Source: Rhizobiaceae bacterium
GTDB taxonomy: Bacteria > Pseudomonadota > Alphaproteobacteria > Rhizobiales > Rhizobiaceae
DNA length: 12,386 nt
Direction: 5' to 3'
Assembly (NCBI GenBank): GCA_004299545.1
Contig: SCRB01000351.1
Span: 1 to 12,386 of the forward strand
Shown here: in pieces, positions 1 to 8,161 of the stretch
Numbering within the stretch: the stretch's first letter is position 1
How the letters are laid out: every line of letters begins with the position of its first letter
The notes under the pieces: model-generated
Database searches by the model: none
Seen by the model: the letters and a program-made list of their open reading frames with translations, nothing else
What the model was told of the DNA's origin: nothing
Made by a program: the position numbers and the translations under genes

Positions 1-84
1 GGCGGCTGGGCGCGGCGTACGGGACTGAACACGATCTTCATCGACGACCGCGACCCGTTCGCCCACGGCTTCGTCGTGAGGTAG
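1..84 (+). CDS. C-terminal end of an unrecognised protein (partial)
   Basis: Frame 1 is open from the left edge and ends at a TAG at 82-84, giving the last 27 residues of a protein that starts outside the window. The tail reads roughly [18 protein letters not shown] followed by [10 protein letters not shown] do not recognise the family. The GC-rich wobble positions match the neighbouring housekeeping genes, which is why I think it is a real gene end. It lies on the same strand as lepA, 58 nt upstream of the lepA start. Function cannot be inferred from so short a piece. Confidence 0.5.
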   Translation, partial: GGWARRTGLNTIFIDDRDPFAHGFVVR

Positions 85-100
85 GCCTGCTTTCGGGCCT
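83..100 (+). terminator. Short hairpin after the partial gene, possible weak terminator
   Basis: AGGCC at 83-87 pairs with GGCCT at 96-100 (a T-G wobble can extend it) around a loop containing CTTTC. The hairpin overlaps the stop codon of the upstream gene. No run of T follows, so it is at best a weak or factor-assisted terminator. Confidence 0.25.
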
Positions 101-142
101 GCCGCTTGTGGAAGCCATGGCCGGCTGCTAAAGCGCCGATCC

Positions 143-1957
143 ATGGCCACACCGCTCGACCACATCCGCAATTTCGCGATCATCGCCCATATCGACCATG
201 GCAAGTCGACGCTCGCCGACCGGCTGATCCAGCTCACCGGCGGCCTCGACGCGCGCGAGATGGCGGGCAAGGAACAGGTGCTCGATTCGATGGACATCGA
301 GCGCGAGCGCGGCATCACCATCAAGGCGCAGACCGTGCGCCTTGCCTACCGGGCGAAGAACGGCGAGGCCTATGTCCTCAACCTCATCGACACGCCCGGC
401 CATGTCGATTTCGCCTATGAAGTGTCGCGCTCTCTCGCCGCCTGCGAGGGTTCGCTGCTCGTCGTCGATGCCAGCCAGGGCGTCGAGGCGCAGACGCTGG
501 CGAACGTCTATCAGGCGATCGACAACGACCACGAGATCGTCGTCGTCCTGAACAAGGTCGATTTGCCGGCCGCCGAGCCGGAGCGGGTCAAGGAGCAGGT
601 GGAGGAGGTGATCGGCCTCGATGCGTCGAAGGCCGTCTTGATCTCCGCCAAGACCGGCCTCGGCATCGAGGACGTCCTGGAGGCCATCGTCCATCAGCTG
701 CCGCCGCCGCGCGCTGGCGATGCCGCCCAGCCGCTCAAGGCCATGCTGGTCGACAGCTGGTATGACGCCTATCTCGGCGTCATCGTGCTGGTGCGCGTCA
801 TCGACGGCGTGCTGAAAAAAGGCCAGACCGTCCGCATGATGGGCACGGGCGCGAAATATCCGGTAGAGCGCGTCGGCGTTTTCACGCCGAAGATGCTGCC
901 GGTCGATGAACTCGGCCCCGGCGAACTCGGCTTCATCACCGCGTCGATCAAGGAAGTGGCCGACACCCGCGTCGGCGACACGATCACGGAGGACAGGCGC
1001 CCGGCCGCCGCCATGCTGCCGGGCTTCAAGCCGGCACAGCCGGTCGTCTTCTGTGGCCTTTTTCCGGTCGATGCCGCCGATTTCGACGATCTGCGCGCAG
1101 CCATGGGCAAGCTTCGCCTCAACGACGCCTCCTTCTCCTTTGAAATGGAGACGTCGGCCGCGCTCGGCTTCGGTTTCCGCTGCGGTTTCCTCGGCCTGCT
1201 CCACCTCGAAATCATCCAGGAGCGGCTGGAGCGCGAATTCGACCTCGACCTGATCGCCACCGCGCCCAGCGTCGTCTACCGCATGCACCTGACCGACGGC
1301 ACGGAGAAGGAACTGCATAATCCCGCCGACATGCCCGACCCGGTGAAGGTGGCGTCGATCGAGGAACCATGGATTCGCGCCACGATCCTAACGCCGGACG
1401 ATTATCTCGGCGCGATTTTGAAGCTTTGCCAGGAGCGGCGCGGCGTCCAGGCCGATCTAAGCTATGTCGGCAAGCGCGCCATGCTGGTCTACGATTTGCC
1501 GCTGAACGAGGTGGTGTTCGATTTCTACGACCGGCTGAAATCGATCTCCAAGGGCTATGCCTCGTTCGACTACCATCTGACCGATTATCGCGAGGGCGAC
1601 CTCGTCAAGATGGCGATCCTGGTCAATGACGAGCCGGTCGACGCGCTGTCGATGATGGTGCATCGCACCGCGGCGGAAAAGCGCGGCCGCTCCATGGTGG
1701 AGAAGCTGAAGGAACTGATCCCCAAGCACATGTTCAAGATCCCGATCCAGGCGGCGATCGGCGGCCGCATCATTGCGCGCGAGACGATCTCTGCGCTGAG
1801 GAAGGACGTCACCGCCAAATGCTACGGCGGCGACGTGACGCGCAAGCGCAAGCTCCTGGAAAAGCAGAAGGAGGGCAAGAAACGCATGCGCTCCTTCGGC
1901 AAGGTCGACATCCCGCAGGAGGCGTTCATCCAGGCGCTGAAAATGGGGGATAATTGA
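143..1957 (+). CDS. lepA: Elongation factor 4 (LepA), ribosome back-translocating GTPase
   Basis: A 604-aa protein, close to the ~600 aa usual for LepA/EF4, a translational GTPase that binds the ribosome and influences initiation and elongation under stress. Visible GTPase motifs: G1 AHIDHGKST at residues 15-23, the switch I segment [10 protein letters not shown]3 DTPGH at 83-87 and G4 NKVD at 137-140. EF-G-like domains follow. The LepA-specific C-terminal domain contains [20 protein letters not shown] starting at residue 560, which separates it from EF-G, TypA and the tetracycline-resistance proteins. The ATG at 143 is chosen because the canonical N-terminus ([20 protein letters not shown]) begins there, although no good Shine-Dalgarno is visible. 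It is often linked to lepB in other bacteria but not here. Identification is secure. Confidence 0.98.
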   Translation: MATPLDHIRNFAIIAHIDHGKSTLADRLIQLTGGLDAREMAGKEQVLDSMDIERERGITIKAQTVRLAYRAKNGEAYVLNLIDTPGHVDFAYEVSRSLAACEGSLLVVDASQGVEAQTLANVYQAIDNDHEIVVVLNKVDLPAAEPERVKEQVEEVIGLDASKAVLISAKTGLGIEDVLEAIVHQLPPPRAGDAAQPLKAMLVDSWYDAYLGVIVLVRVIDGVLKKGQTVRMMGTGAKYPVERVGVFTPKMLPVDELGPGELGFITASIKEVADTRVGDTITEDRRPAAAMLPGFKPAQPVVFCGLFPVDAADFDDLRAAMGKLRLNDASFSFEMETSAALGFGFRCGFLGLLHLEIIQERLEREFDLDLIATAPSVVYRMHLTDGTEKELHNPADMPDPVKVASIEEPWIRATILTPDDYLGAILKLCQERRGVQADLSYVGKRAMLVYDLPLNEVVFDFYDRLKSISKGYASFDYHLTDYREGDLVKMAILVNDEPVDALSMMVHRTAAEKRGRSMVEKLKELIPKHMFKIPIQAAIGGRIIARETISALRKDVTAKCYGGDVTRKRKLLEKQKEGKKRMRSFGKVDIPQEAFIQALKMGDN

Positions 1958-1991
1958 CGAGACAGGTTGGTGCCAAGTGTCAGCGCAGGTG

Positions 1992-2027
1992 CAAAGCCGT
2001 CGAGCCAGTGATCGACGGCAGGCTTTG
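1992..2027. repeat. Strong hairpin downstream of lepA
   Basis: GCCGTCGA (1996-2003) and TCGACGGC (2012-2019) form a perfect 8-bp stem with an 8-nt loop. CAAAGCC (1992-1998) and GGCTTTG (2021-2027) form an alternative or outer 7-bp stem. There is no T tract, so it is not a textbook intrinsic terminator, but it lies 35 nt after the lepA stop and could end or stabilise that transcript. A more distant pair, TTGGTGC (1967-1973) and GCACCAA (2057-2063), encloses the whole structure. The rest of 1958-2187 is AT-rich with no gene that I can support. Confidence 0.45.
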
Positions 2028-2141
2028 AACGCTTCATGGTGGGGCGGTGGCCCGTAGCACCAAGCTGAACAAGGTGTCAGGCGTTAGTTACGTATAAATA
2101 CAACTAAGAATTGTTCACAGACGAATAACCTATTTAGGAAG

Positions 2142-2181
2142 TTGTTTTATCTTGACTCTTGTGAGATTATTTTCCTAGGAT
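2142..2181 (+). promoter_or_regulatory. Candidate promoter of the DUF4258/DUF2283 pair
   Basis: Two overlapping readings are possible. TTGTTT (2142-2147) with GATTAT (2165-2170), spacer 17, would start transcription near 2177 and leave the AGGA at 2177-2180 usable as ribosome binding site. TTGACT (2152-2157) with TAGGAT (2176-2181), spacer 18, would start at about 2188, exactly on the ATG, giving a leaderless mRNA. The surrounding 2090-2180 stretch is clearly AT-richer than the genes on either side. Which one operates cannot be decided by reading. Confidence 0.4.
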
Positions 2182-2187
2182 GACGAG

Positions 2188-2442
2188 ATGGCAACCGTTC
2201 AATACACCATGCACGCTTTGGACCAGATAATGCTTCGTGGAGCCACACGCGAAGAAGTCGAAGCCGCAGTGGAGAGGGGTGAGCAGTTTCCTGCAAAGCA
2301 TGGCCGAACTGGGTTTCGGCGCAACTTTTCGGGCGAACACCGTTGGCGTGGGCGACTGTTCGACACCAAGCAGTTGGAAGTGTATGCTGTGTTTGAAGAC
2401 AGCGGTTGGCTCGTCATAACTGTGATAGTCAAATATTTCTAA
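2188..2442 (+). CDS. DUF4258 family protein, putative RelE-like toxin component
   Basis: An 84-aa protein with the layout of DUF4258 proteins: an N-terminal helix pattern YTMHALDQIMLRGATREEVE (residues 6-25), with the typical early His (H9) and Arg-Gly (R17-G18), then a basic middle (KHGRTGFRRNF, 37-47) and a hydrophobic beta-rich C-terminus (LEVYAVFEDSGWLVITVIVK). DUF4258 proteins are small, resemble the RelE fold, and are commonly found beside small partner genes as predicted toxins. That is family-level knowledge; toxicity is not shown here. The ATG at 2188 has AGGA 7 nt upstream. The partner gene starts 11 nt after the stop, so the two are almost certainly co-transcribed. The locus is AT-richer than its neighbours lepA and mepA, suggesting acquisition. 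Confidence 0.75.
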   Translation: MATVQYTMHALDQIMLRGATREEVEAAVERGEQFPAKHGRTGFRRNFSGEHRWRGRLFDTKQLEVYAVFEDSGWLVITVIVKYF

Positions 2443-2453
2443 GAGGCTGTTCC

Positions 2454-2690
2454 GTGAAGCTGACATATGATGCGAAGGCCAATGTCGCCTATATCCGACT
2501 TCGCGAAAAGCGTGGTGACGTGGAAACCATTCAGATTACAGGCGATTTTCTGGTCGATATCGACGAAGGTGGCGGAGTTGTCGGTATAGAGCTACTGAAT
2601 GCCAATCAGCAGCTCAAGGAATCCGATGATGGCCGGTTCATTTTCGTCAATCCGCTTTCGGGCGAGGAAGCCGAACTGAAAGTGGCGTGA
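2454..2690 (+). CDS. DUF2283 family protein, putative antitoxin partner
   Basis: A 78-aa protein starting at GTG 2454. The start gives the expected DUF2283 N-terminus (VKLTYDAKANVAYIRLRE) and has AAGAGG at 2441-2446 as ribosome binding site. A longer reading from a TTG at 2406 would overlap the upstream gene by 37 nt and add residues unlike the family, so I reject it. Family hallmarks are the D-x-x-A-x-x-A-Y-I-x-L pattern (residues 6-16), the central VDIDEGGGVVGIELLNA (about residues 36-52) and the compact all-beta prediction. DUF2283 proteins often sit beside DUF4258 genes, and the pair is usually regarded as a putative toxin-antitoxin module. Which partner would neutralise which is inferred from gene families, not shown by the sequence. 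Confidence 0.75.
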   Translation: MKLTYDAKANVAYIRLREKRGDVETIQITGDFLVDIDEGGGVVGIELLNANQQLKESDDGRFIFVNPLSGEEAELKVA

Positions 2691-2753
2691 CGTCAATCCG
2701 AAATGCCAATGCGATAGACTCATCGGCGTGAGGCACGCTGTAGTGGTTCCGCC

Positions 2754-2780
2754 GTGTGGAACGTATGACTTCATCCACAC
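2754..2780. repeat. Inverted repeat in the gap before mepA
   Basis: GTGTGGA (2754-2760) pairs with TCCACAC (2774-2780) around a 13-nt loop. A second, weaker hairpin built from the CCTCT and AGAGG pieces follows at 2782-2804. There is no T tract. It could end the DUF2283 transcript or be a remnant of an intergenic repeat. The rest of 2691-2873 holds only the mepA promoter candidate. Confidence 0.3.
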
Positions 2781-2811
2781 CCCTCTTTCTCCTTTGGGGA
2801 GAGGCCGCCAA

Positions 2812-2840
2812 TCGAAAATCCGGCGCTTCCGTGCTATGAT
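2812..2840 (+). promoter_or_regulatory. Candidate promoter of mepA
   Basis: TATGAT at 2835-2840 matches five of six bases of the -10 consensus. TCGAAA at 2812-2817, 17 nt upstream, matches four of six of the -35. Transcription would begin near 2847, leaving a leader of about 27 nt that contains GGAGG (2862-2866), 7 nt before the ATG. Confidence 0.4.
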
Positions 2841-2873
2841 TCGGCGGGCGAAAGGGTCGTTGGAGGTCGGAGA

Positions 2874-3923
2874 ATGAAGCTTTCGTGTCGGGCGGTGGCG
2901 CTTGCCTTTTCGTGCTTGGCGGCGATGGCAGCGCCCGCCGCTGCCGAACCGCTCGCCAAGACGCTTTTCGCCGCCGAGAGGCTGCCGGCGCTGGGGAGCC
3001 CGCAATCGATCGGCTTCTACAGCAAGGGCTGCTTCACCGGCGGCGTCGCGCTGCCGCTTGAAGGGCCGCATTGGCAGGTGATGCACCCCTCGCGCAACCG
3101 CCGCTGGGGCCATCCGGCGATGATAAAGCTGATCGAGCGTTTCTCCGAGGACGCCTACCGGAAGCTCGGCTGGCAGGGGCTTCTGCTCGGCGACATCTCG
3201 CAGCCGCGAGGCGGGCCGATGTCCACCGGCCATGCCTCGCATCAGATCGGGCTCGACGCAGACATCTGGTACTGGCCGATGCCGAAGGGCGGCATGAGCG
3301 AGACGGCGGCGGATAGGCGCGCCGATCCGTCGGTGCTGAAGAAGGGAACGCTCGAGGTCGATCCGCATCTGTGGACGCCTCAGCGCACCGCTCTCCTGAA
3401 ACTCGTCGCGAGCTATCCTCAGATCGAGCGGGTGCTCGTCCATCCCGGTATCAAGAAAGAGCTTTGCGAAACGGTGAAGGGCGACCGCTCGTGGCTGCGG
3501 AAGATCCGGCCCTTCTGGGGCCATGACGACCATTTCCACATCCGTATCGGCTGCCAGCCCGGTTCGCCCGAATGCAAGGAACAAGCGGCGGTGCCGCATG
3601 ACGACGGCTGCGGCAAGCCGCTCGCCTGGTGGTTCACCGCCGAGCCATGGCGGCCGGCCAAGCACCCGAAGCCGAAAGCGCGTGATGTCATGACCATGGC
3701 CGCGCTGCCGAAGGCCTGCCGCGCCGTGCTCGCTGAACCGGCGCCGGTCTCCGCCGCGACGGTGACGCTTTATCCGGCGGGTCTAGGGGTGGCCGGAACG
3801 GAGACAGCGGGCACCGAGGCCGTGACGGTGACGCCAAGCGCCTATTCGGCCGAGCACAAGGAAACCGTGCCGCTGCCCACGTCGCGGCCAAAGGAGGGGA
3901 GGCCGCTCAAGGAAAACCAGTAA
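2874..3923 (+). CDS. mepA: Penicillin-insensitive murein endopeptidase (MepA), exported
   Basis: A 349-aa zinc peptidase of the MepA/M74 family, which cuts D-Ala-meso-DAP cross-links in peptidoglycan in the periplasm. Residues 1-24 form a signal peptide (hydrophobic ALAFSCLAAMAAPAAA, likely cleavage after A24). The metal site is complete: GHASHQIGLDAD at 119-130 supplies His123 and Asp130 (E. coli His113 and Asp120), and HDDHFHIR at 217-224 supplies His222 (E. coli His211). PHWQVMHPSRNRRWGHP (65-81) is also typical. E. coli MepA is 274 aa; here about 80 extra C-terminal residues, rich in Ala, Pro, Thr and Val, follow the catalytic domain and end in a charged Pro/Lys tail. The start is supported by GGAGG 7 nt upstream. 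It appears to be transcribed on its own. Confidence 0.93.
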   Translation: MKLSCRAVALAFSCLAAMAAPAAAEPLAKTLFAAERLPALGSPQSIGFYSKGCFTGGVALPLEGPHWQVMHPSRNRRWGHPAMIKLIERFSEDAYRKLGWQGLLLGDISQPRGGPMSTGHASHQIGLDADIWYWPMPKGGMSETAADRRADPSVLKKGTLEVDPHLWTPQRTALLKLVASYPQIERVLVHPGIKKELCETVKGDRSWLRKIRPFWGHDDHFHIRIGCQPGSPECKEQAAVPHDDGCGKPLAWWFTAEPWRPAKHPKPKARDVMTMAALPKACRAVLAEPAPVSAATVTLYPAGLGVAGTETAGTEAVTVTPSAYSAEHKETVPLPTSRPKEGRPLKENQ

Positions 3924-3980
3924 ATGTCGGCGGATGGCCTTTCCTTCCTTCAGCGGCGCGCCTATAGGTTCAAACGATTT

Positions 3981-4078
3981 AGAGCATGACCCGGAAAAGT
4001 GGACACCGGTTTTCCGAAAAGATCGTGCTCAGATAAAGAGAGAAGAGCATGAGGCGATTCGACTTGATCGCATCATGC
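3981..4078. repeat. Composite palindromic intergenic repeat (rhizobial type), copy 1
   Basis: Two successive palindromes. The first spans 3982-4030: outer arms GAGCATGA and TCGTGCTC, inner perfect 7-bp arms CGGAAAA (3992-3998) and TTTTCCG (4010-4016). After a short A/G-rich linker (4031-4044), the second has 12-nt arms 4047-4058 and 4067-4078 (GCATGAGGCGAT against ATCGCATCATGC, one mismatch) around an 8-nt loop. From memory, near-identical sequences are scattered through intergenic regions of many Rhizobiales genomes. A second, inverted copy lies at 8808-8867. The remainder of 3924-4206 shows nothing I can call besides the glk ribosome binding site. Confidence 0.8.
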
Positions 4079-4194
4079 CCTGGGCCGGCGATCGGGATGG
4101 CTGGGGAGGCGATGCCGTGGAACGGCTGCGCCGCCCTGCCGTTGTCTTGGGGGGATGACGAAGCGGTCGTCGCGGCGCGCGGGAACGACAAACC

Positions 4195-4199
4195 AGGGA
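4195..4199 (+). promoter_or_regulatory. Ribosome binding site fixing the glk start
   Basis: AGGGA ends 7 nt before the ATG at 4207, which decides the start of glucokinase. Confidence 0.6.
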
Positions 4200-4206
4200 T
4201 CCAACC

Positions 4207-5232
4207 ATGGTGCAGGTTAGCGAAGACAACATCCTCAAATTCCCGATCCTGATCGGCGATATCGGCGGCACCAATGCGCGGTTCGCCATCCTGATCGATT
4301 CCTACGCGGCGCCGAAGGAGTTCCCGACGTTGCGCACCGCCGATTTCGCCTCGATCGACGATGCCATACAGACGGCCATTCTCGACCATACGTCGATCCT
4401 GCCGCGCTCGGCCGTGCTTGCCGTCGCCGGCCCGGTCGAGGGTGACGAGATCCGGCTCACCAATTGCCCCTGGGTGGTGCGACCCAGACAGGTGGCCGAG
4501 ACGTTCGGGCTGCAGGACATCGTCGTGCTCAACGATTTCGAGGCGCAGGCGCTTTCCGTCGTCGCGCTCGGCGAGGAGCATATGGAGAAGATCGGCCCCG
4601 GTGTGCCGGAACTCAATGCCGGGCGCGTCGTGCTCGGCCCCGGCACCGGCCTCGGCGTCGCCGGGCTGGTCCATGCCTGCCATCGCTGGATCCCTGTTCC
4701 GGGGGAAGGCGGCCATATGGATATCGGCCCGCGCACACCGCGCGATTACGAGGTGTTTCCGCATATCGAGACGATAGACGGCCGCGTTTCGGGCGAGCAA
4801 CTCCTGTGCGGCCGCGGCCTCGTCAATATCTATCGCGCCATCGCCAAGGCGGACGGCAAGGACGCGGCCCTTGCGACCCCGGCGGAGATCACCGGCGCGG
4901 CGCTCGACAAAACCGACACGATAGCGGAGGAAGCGCTCGGCATGTTCGTCACCTGCCTCGGGCGCACGGCCGGCGACCTCGCGCTCGTCTTCATGAGCCG
5001 CGGCGGCGTCTATCTCACCGGCGGCATCGCCCAGAAGATCATCCCGGCGCTCAAGACCGGCGCCTTCCGCGCCGCTTTCGAGGACAAGGCGCCGCACCGG
5101 CAATTGCTGCAGGCGATGCCAGTCTATGTCATCACCCATCCGCTCGGCGCCGTCAGCGGCCTTGCCGCCTATGCGCGCACGCCGGCCCGCTTCGGCGTTG
5201 AGACGAAGGGGCGGCGCTGGAGCCCCGCTTGA
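4207..5232 (+). CDS. glk: Glucokinase (Glk family)
   Basis: A 341-aa cytoplasmic enzyme that phosphorylates glucose to glucose-6-phosphate with ATP, feeding the Entner-Doudoroff and pentose phosphate routes used by rhizobia. It belongs to the Glk family (Pfam glucokinase PF02685) rather than the zinc-binding ROK type. Motifs: phosphate-binding [10 protein letters not shown] (residues 17-26), AGPV (74-77), TNCPWV (85-90), NDFEAQA (109-115, with catalytic Asp110), GPGTGLG (144-150) and EGGH (167-170). C-terminal YLTGGI is the second nucleotide-binding region. Length is slightly above E. coli Glk (321 aa). The ATG at 4207 is preceded by AGGGA. The gene is flanked by hairpin-rich gaps on both sides, so it is probably transcribed on its own. 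Confidence is high. Confidence 0.96.
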   Translation: MVQVSEDNILKFPILIGDIGGTNARFAILIDSYAAPKEFPTLRTADFASIDDAIQTAILDHTSILPRSAVLAVAGPVEGDEIRLTNCPWVVRPRQVAETFGLQDIVVLNDFEAQALSVVALGEEHMEKIGPGVPELNAGRVVLGPGTGLGVAGLVHACHRWIPVPGEGGHMDIGPRTPRDYEVFPHIETIDGRVSGEQLLCGRGLVNIYRAIAKADGKDAALATPAEITGAALDKTDTIAEEALGMFVTCLGRTAGDLALVFMSRGGVYLTGGIAQKIIPALKTGAFRAAFEDKAPHRQLLQAMPVYVITHPLGAVSGLAAYARTPARFGVETKGRRWSPA

Positions 5233-5336
5233 TCCGCCGACCAAAAAGCCGGCGCTGGCACCGGATTGCAACACGGGCCTAAGCGGCAGGTTTGAAACGA
5301 TAATCCTCCCCCCGCCGCCGCTGACCGAGAGGCTTC

Positions 5337-5427
5337 GGCCCGATAGCGGGCCAAATTCCCCCGCCGCCGATAGGCAAGAGCTTGCCGCTGGGATAAGAGC
5401 ATGCCAAATGCGGGGGGCGACTCCCGC
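5337..5427. repeat. Series of GC-rich hairpins between glk and the ABC exporter gene
   Basis: Three separate perfect inverted repeats: GGCCCG/CGGGCC (5337-5342 and 5347-5352, 4-nt loop), GGCAAG/CTTGCC (5373-5378 and 5381-5386, almost continuous palindrome) and GCGGG/CCCGC (5410-5414 and 5423-5427). None is followed by a T run. The first could act as a glk terminator; the last lies only 8 nt before the putative start of the next gene and could hide its ribosome binding site. No gene is supported in 5233-5435. Confidence 0.4.
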
Positions 5428-5435
5428 AAGGGAAG

Positions 5436-7319
5436 GTGCAAGGGATAAAGGCCGGCTTGTTGGCGCGGAAAAAGAAAGAGAAGAGTTCTCCCAGCGATGT
5501 CATCGCGATCATCAAGCGCATCATCGCCGAGAACGGGCGTGATTATATCGGTACCTATGCGCTGACGGTGCTGTGCCTGCTGGCGGTCGCCGGGTCCGGC
5601 GCGTTCAGCGCCTGGATCATGCGCGACGTCGTCGACGAGATATTCTACCGCCAGCGTTACAATCTCATCTGGATCATCTGCGGCTCGATCGTGGTCGCCT
5701 TCATGATCCGCGGCCTGGCGAGCTATGGCCAGGCGGTGCTGCTTGCCAAGATCGGCAACAATCTCGTCGCGCGCTACCAGCAGCGGCTGTTCGATCATCT
5801 GATGCGGCTGGGGCTCGGCTATTTCTATACCAACCGCTCCGGCCATCTCGCCGCGCGCATCAACCAGAACGTCACCGGCGTGCGCGACCTTCTCGGCCTT
5901 ACCCTCACATCGGTCGCGCGTGATGCCGTCTCCATCATCGGCCTTGTCGCCGTGATGATTTATCAGGACCCGGTGCTTTCGGCCATTGCGCTGTTGATCG
6001 GCCCGCCGCTGGTGCTCGCCATCAATTATCTGATGCGGCGTCTGCGGCGCGTCACGCGCGAGGCGGTGGAATACAATTCCCGCCTCATCGGCGCCATGCA
6101 GGAGGCGACGCAGGGTATCGCCATCGTCAAGGCCTTCACCATGGAGGATCAACTGGCGGGCAAGATCGCCGACTTGATCGCGATCGCGGAAAATCGCGCT
6201 AACCGCATCGCGCGGGTAGCCGAGCGCATGTCGCCCATCTCGGAGGTTCTGGCGGGTTTCGCCATCGCCGGCGTCATCGCCTATGCCGGCTATCGCGCGT
6301 CCATGGATCACCAGCCCCCCGGCAGCGTCTTCTCCTTCATCACCGCGCTTCTGCTCGCCTACGATCCGGCGCGGCGCCTGGCACGCGTCCAGGTCGGGCT
6401 CGAAAAATCGCTGGTCAATGCGCGCATGATCTACGAGATCCTCGACATCGAGCCGCATCAGCGCGACATACCCAGTGCCGCCGAACTCGCTGTGTCGCAG
6501 GCCGAGATCGATTTCCGCGGGGTGTACTTCTCTTATGAAAGCGGCATGCCCATCCTCCAGGACGTCAGTTTCACCGCTGCTGCCGGCAAGACGACGGCCA
6601 TCGTCGGCAGTTCGGGCGCCGGCAAATCGACGCTCGTCGCCCTGCTGCAACGTTTCTACGACCTCGATGCCGGCGTGATCGCCATTGACGGGCAGGACAT
6701 ATCGAAGGTGACGAAACGGTCGCTCCGGCACGCGCTCGCCTATGTCTCGCAGCAGCCTTACCTGTTCGAAGGCTCGATCCGCGACAATATCCGCTATGGC
6801 CGCCCCGATGCAACCGACGCGGAGATCGAGGCGGCGTCCAGGCTCGCCCAGGCTGACGATTTCATCCGCCAGCAGAAGGACGGCTACGACACGCTTGTCG
6901 GAGAAAACGGCGTGACGCTTTCCGGCGGCCAGCGGCAGCGGCTGTCGATCGCGCGCGCCATGGTGCGCAACGCCCCGATCCTCATTCTCGACGAGGCGAC
7001 CTCGGCGCTCGACAATGAATCGGAACTGCGCGTGCAGGAGGCGCTGGCGACGGTGATGAAGGGCCGCACCACCATTGTCATCGCCCACAGGCTCTCCACG
7101 GTCGTCGATGCCGACCACATCGTCGTTCTTCATGACGGGCGTGTCGTCGAGGAAGGCTCGCATCAGGCGCTCCTGGCCGTGCCGAACGGCGTTTATGCCC
7201 GGTTCTACCGCCTGCCGAGCGAAAAGGGCCTGCAACTGGTGGACGATACGCAATCGGCGGAAGCGGCTTCGCCGGCGGCCCGGCCGCGGCGGAAAGCAGC
7301 AGGGAGGGGTTCGCGATGA
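5436..7319 (+). CDS. MsbA-like ABC exporter, fused permease and ATPase
   Basis: A 627-aa half-transporter of the inner membrane, with an N-terminal six-helix export domain and a C-terminal ATPase; it should work as a homodimer. Likely membrane helices are near residues 39-60, 77-91, 150-190 (two), 265-285 and 298-315. ATPase motifs are complete: Walker [10 protein letters not shown] (391-399), Q-loop region [18 protein letters not shown], signature LSGGQ (495-499), Walker B ILILDE (515-520) and H-loop His551. It most resembles MsbA/lipid-exporter types, but the substrate cannot be read from sequence, so I give no symbol. The start is uncertain: GTG 5436 has poor spacing from GGAAG, and TTG 5457 is an alternative that would remove seven residues. 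The stop overlaps the dapB start (ATGA), so the two are translationally coupled. Confidence 0.9.
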   Translation: MQGIKAGLLARKKKEKSSPSDVIAIIKRIIAENGRDYIGTYALTVLCLLAVAGSGAFSAWIMRDVVDEIFYRQRYNLIWIICGSIVVAFMIRGLASYGQAVLLAKIGNNLVARYQQRLFDHLMRLGLGYFYTNRSGHLAARINQNVTGVRDLLGLTLTSVARDAVSIIGLVAVMIYQDPVLSAIALLIGPPLVLAINYLMRRLRRVTREAVEYNSRLIGAMQEATQGIAIVKAFTMEDQLAGKIADLIAIAENRANRIARVAERMSPISEVLAGFAIAGVIAYAGYRASMDHQPPGSVFSFITALLLAYDPARRLARVQVGLEKSLVNARMIYEILDIEPHQRDIPSAAELAVSQAEIDFRGVYFSYESGMPILQDVSFTAAAGKTTAIVGSSGAGKSTLVALLQRFYDLDAGVIAIDGQDISKVTKRSLRHALAYVSQQPYLFEGSIRDNIRYGRPDATDAEIEAASRLAQADDFIRQQKDGYDTLVGENGVTLSGGQRQRLSIARAMVRNAPILILDEATSALDNESELRVQEALATVMKGRTTIVIAHRLSTVVDADHIVVLHDGRVVEEGSHQALLAVPNGVYARFYRLPSEKGLQLVDDTQSAEAASPAARPRRKAAGRGSR

Positions 7320-8134
7320 GCGATATGGGGCTGGTGATCGTCGGCGCTGCGGGGCGCATGGGGCAGAATCTCATCCGCATGGTTCATGAAACGCCGGGAG
7401 CGCGTGTCGCCGCAGCCATTGAGCGGCAGGGTTCGCCGGCGCTCGGCAAGGATGCCGGCGAGATTGCCGGCCTCGGCGTGCTTGGTGTTCCCGTAACGGA
7501 CGATCCGCTGCCGGCTTTCGCCAGGGCCGACGGCGTGCTCGATTTCACCTCGCCGGCGGCAAGCGTCGAATTCGCCGGCTACGCGGCGCAGGCGCGCATC
7601 GTCCATATCATCGGCACGACCGGGTGTTCGGCTGAGGACGATGGAAGAATCGCGGCGGCGGCGCGTCATGCGACGATCGTGAAATCCGGCAATATGAGCC
7701 TCGGCGTCAATCTTCTGGCCGTTCTCGTGCGCCAGGCGGCGGCGGCGCTCGACGCAGGGGATTTCGATATCGAGGTGGTCGAGATGCACCATCGCCACAA
7801 GGTCGACGCGCCGTCGGGCACGGCGCTTCTGCTCGGCGAGGCGGCCGCCGAAGGCCGCGATGTTTCGCTGGCGGAGGAAAGCGTGCGCGCCCGCGACGGC
7901 CATACCGGCGCGCGCAAGGCAGGCACGATCGGTTTTGCCGCATTGCGCGGCGGTTCCGTCATAGGCGATCATTCAGTGATCCTGGCTGGCCCGGGCGAGC
8001 GCGTCGTCCTCTCGCACCTTGCCGGAGACCGCTCGATCTACGCCCATGGCGCGGTCAAGGCGGCGCTTTGGGCGCGCGACCGCAAGCCGGGGCTTTATTC
8101 GATGCTCGATGTCCTCGGCCTCGCCGGACGCTGA
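7316..8134 (+). CDS. dapB: 4-hydroxy-tetrahydrodipicolinate reductase (DapB)
   Basis: A 272-aa cytoplasmic enzyme that reduces hydroxy-tetrahydrodipicolinate with NAD(P)H in the lysine/meso-diaminopimelate pathway, hence also serving peptidoglycan synthesis. The Rossmann dinucleotide loop GAAGRMGQ is at residues 10-17, and IIGTTG lies in the middle. The catalytic and substrate-binding signature [14 protein letters not shown] is at 156-169 (His158/His159 and Lys162 correspond to the E. coli catalytic pair). The length matches the family (~270 aa). The ATG overlaps the TGA of the upstream exporter gene by 4 bp (ATGA), which supports both the start and co-expression. gpmA follows after 27 nt. 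Assignment is secure. Confidence 0.97.
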   Translation: MSDMGLVIVGAAGRMGQNLIRMVHETPGARVAAAIERQGSPALGKDAGEIAGLGVLGVPVTDDPLPAFARADGVLDFTSPAASVEFAGYAAQARIVHIIGTTGCSAEDDGRIAAAARHATIVKSGNMSLGVNLLAVLVRQAAAALDAGDFDIEVVEMHHRHKVDAPSGTALLLGEAAAEGRDVSLAEESVRARDGHTGARKAGTIGFAALRGGSVIGDHSVILAGPGERVVLSHLAGDRSIYAHGAVKAALWARDRKPGLYSMLDVLGLAGR

Positions 8135-8161
8135 GCGCTACAGACATTGAAAGGCAGAAAA

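Noticed and set aside
128..1318. Long minus-strand open frame (396 aa) opposite lepA
   Set aside because: It is the mirror of the lepA codon pattern: GC-rich wobble positions suppress stops on the opposite strand. The product is Arg/Asp/His/Gly/Leu-rich with no domain, and lepA is certain.
2592..3665. Minus-strand open frame (357 aa) opposite mepA
   Set aside because: It crosses the intergenic region and the end of the DUF2283 gene, with no motif; mepA has an intact signal peptide, zinc site and ribosome binding site.
3979..5274. Minus-strand open frame (431 aa) opposite glk
   Set aside because: Same antisense artefact; its end runs through the palindromic repeat, which is not coding.
5169..7253. 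Very long minus-strand open frame (694 aa) opposite the exporter gene
   Set aside because: It has low-complexity composition, no recognisable motif, and full overlap with an unmistakable ABC transporter gene. It extends through the 5233-5435 gap only because that stretch is also GC-rich.
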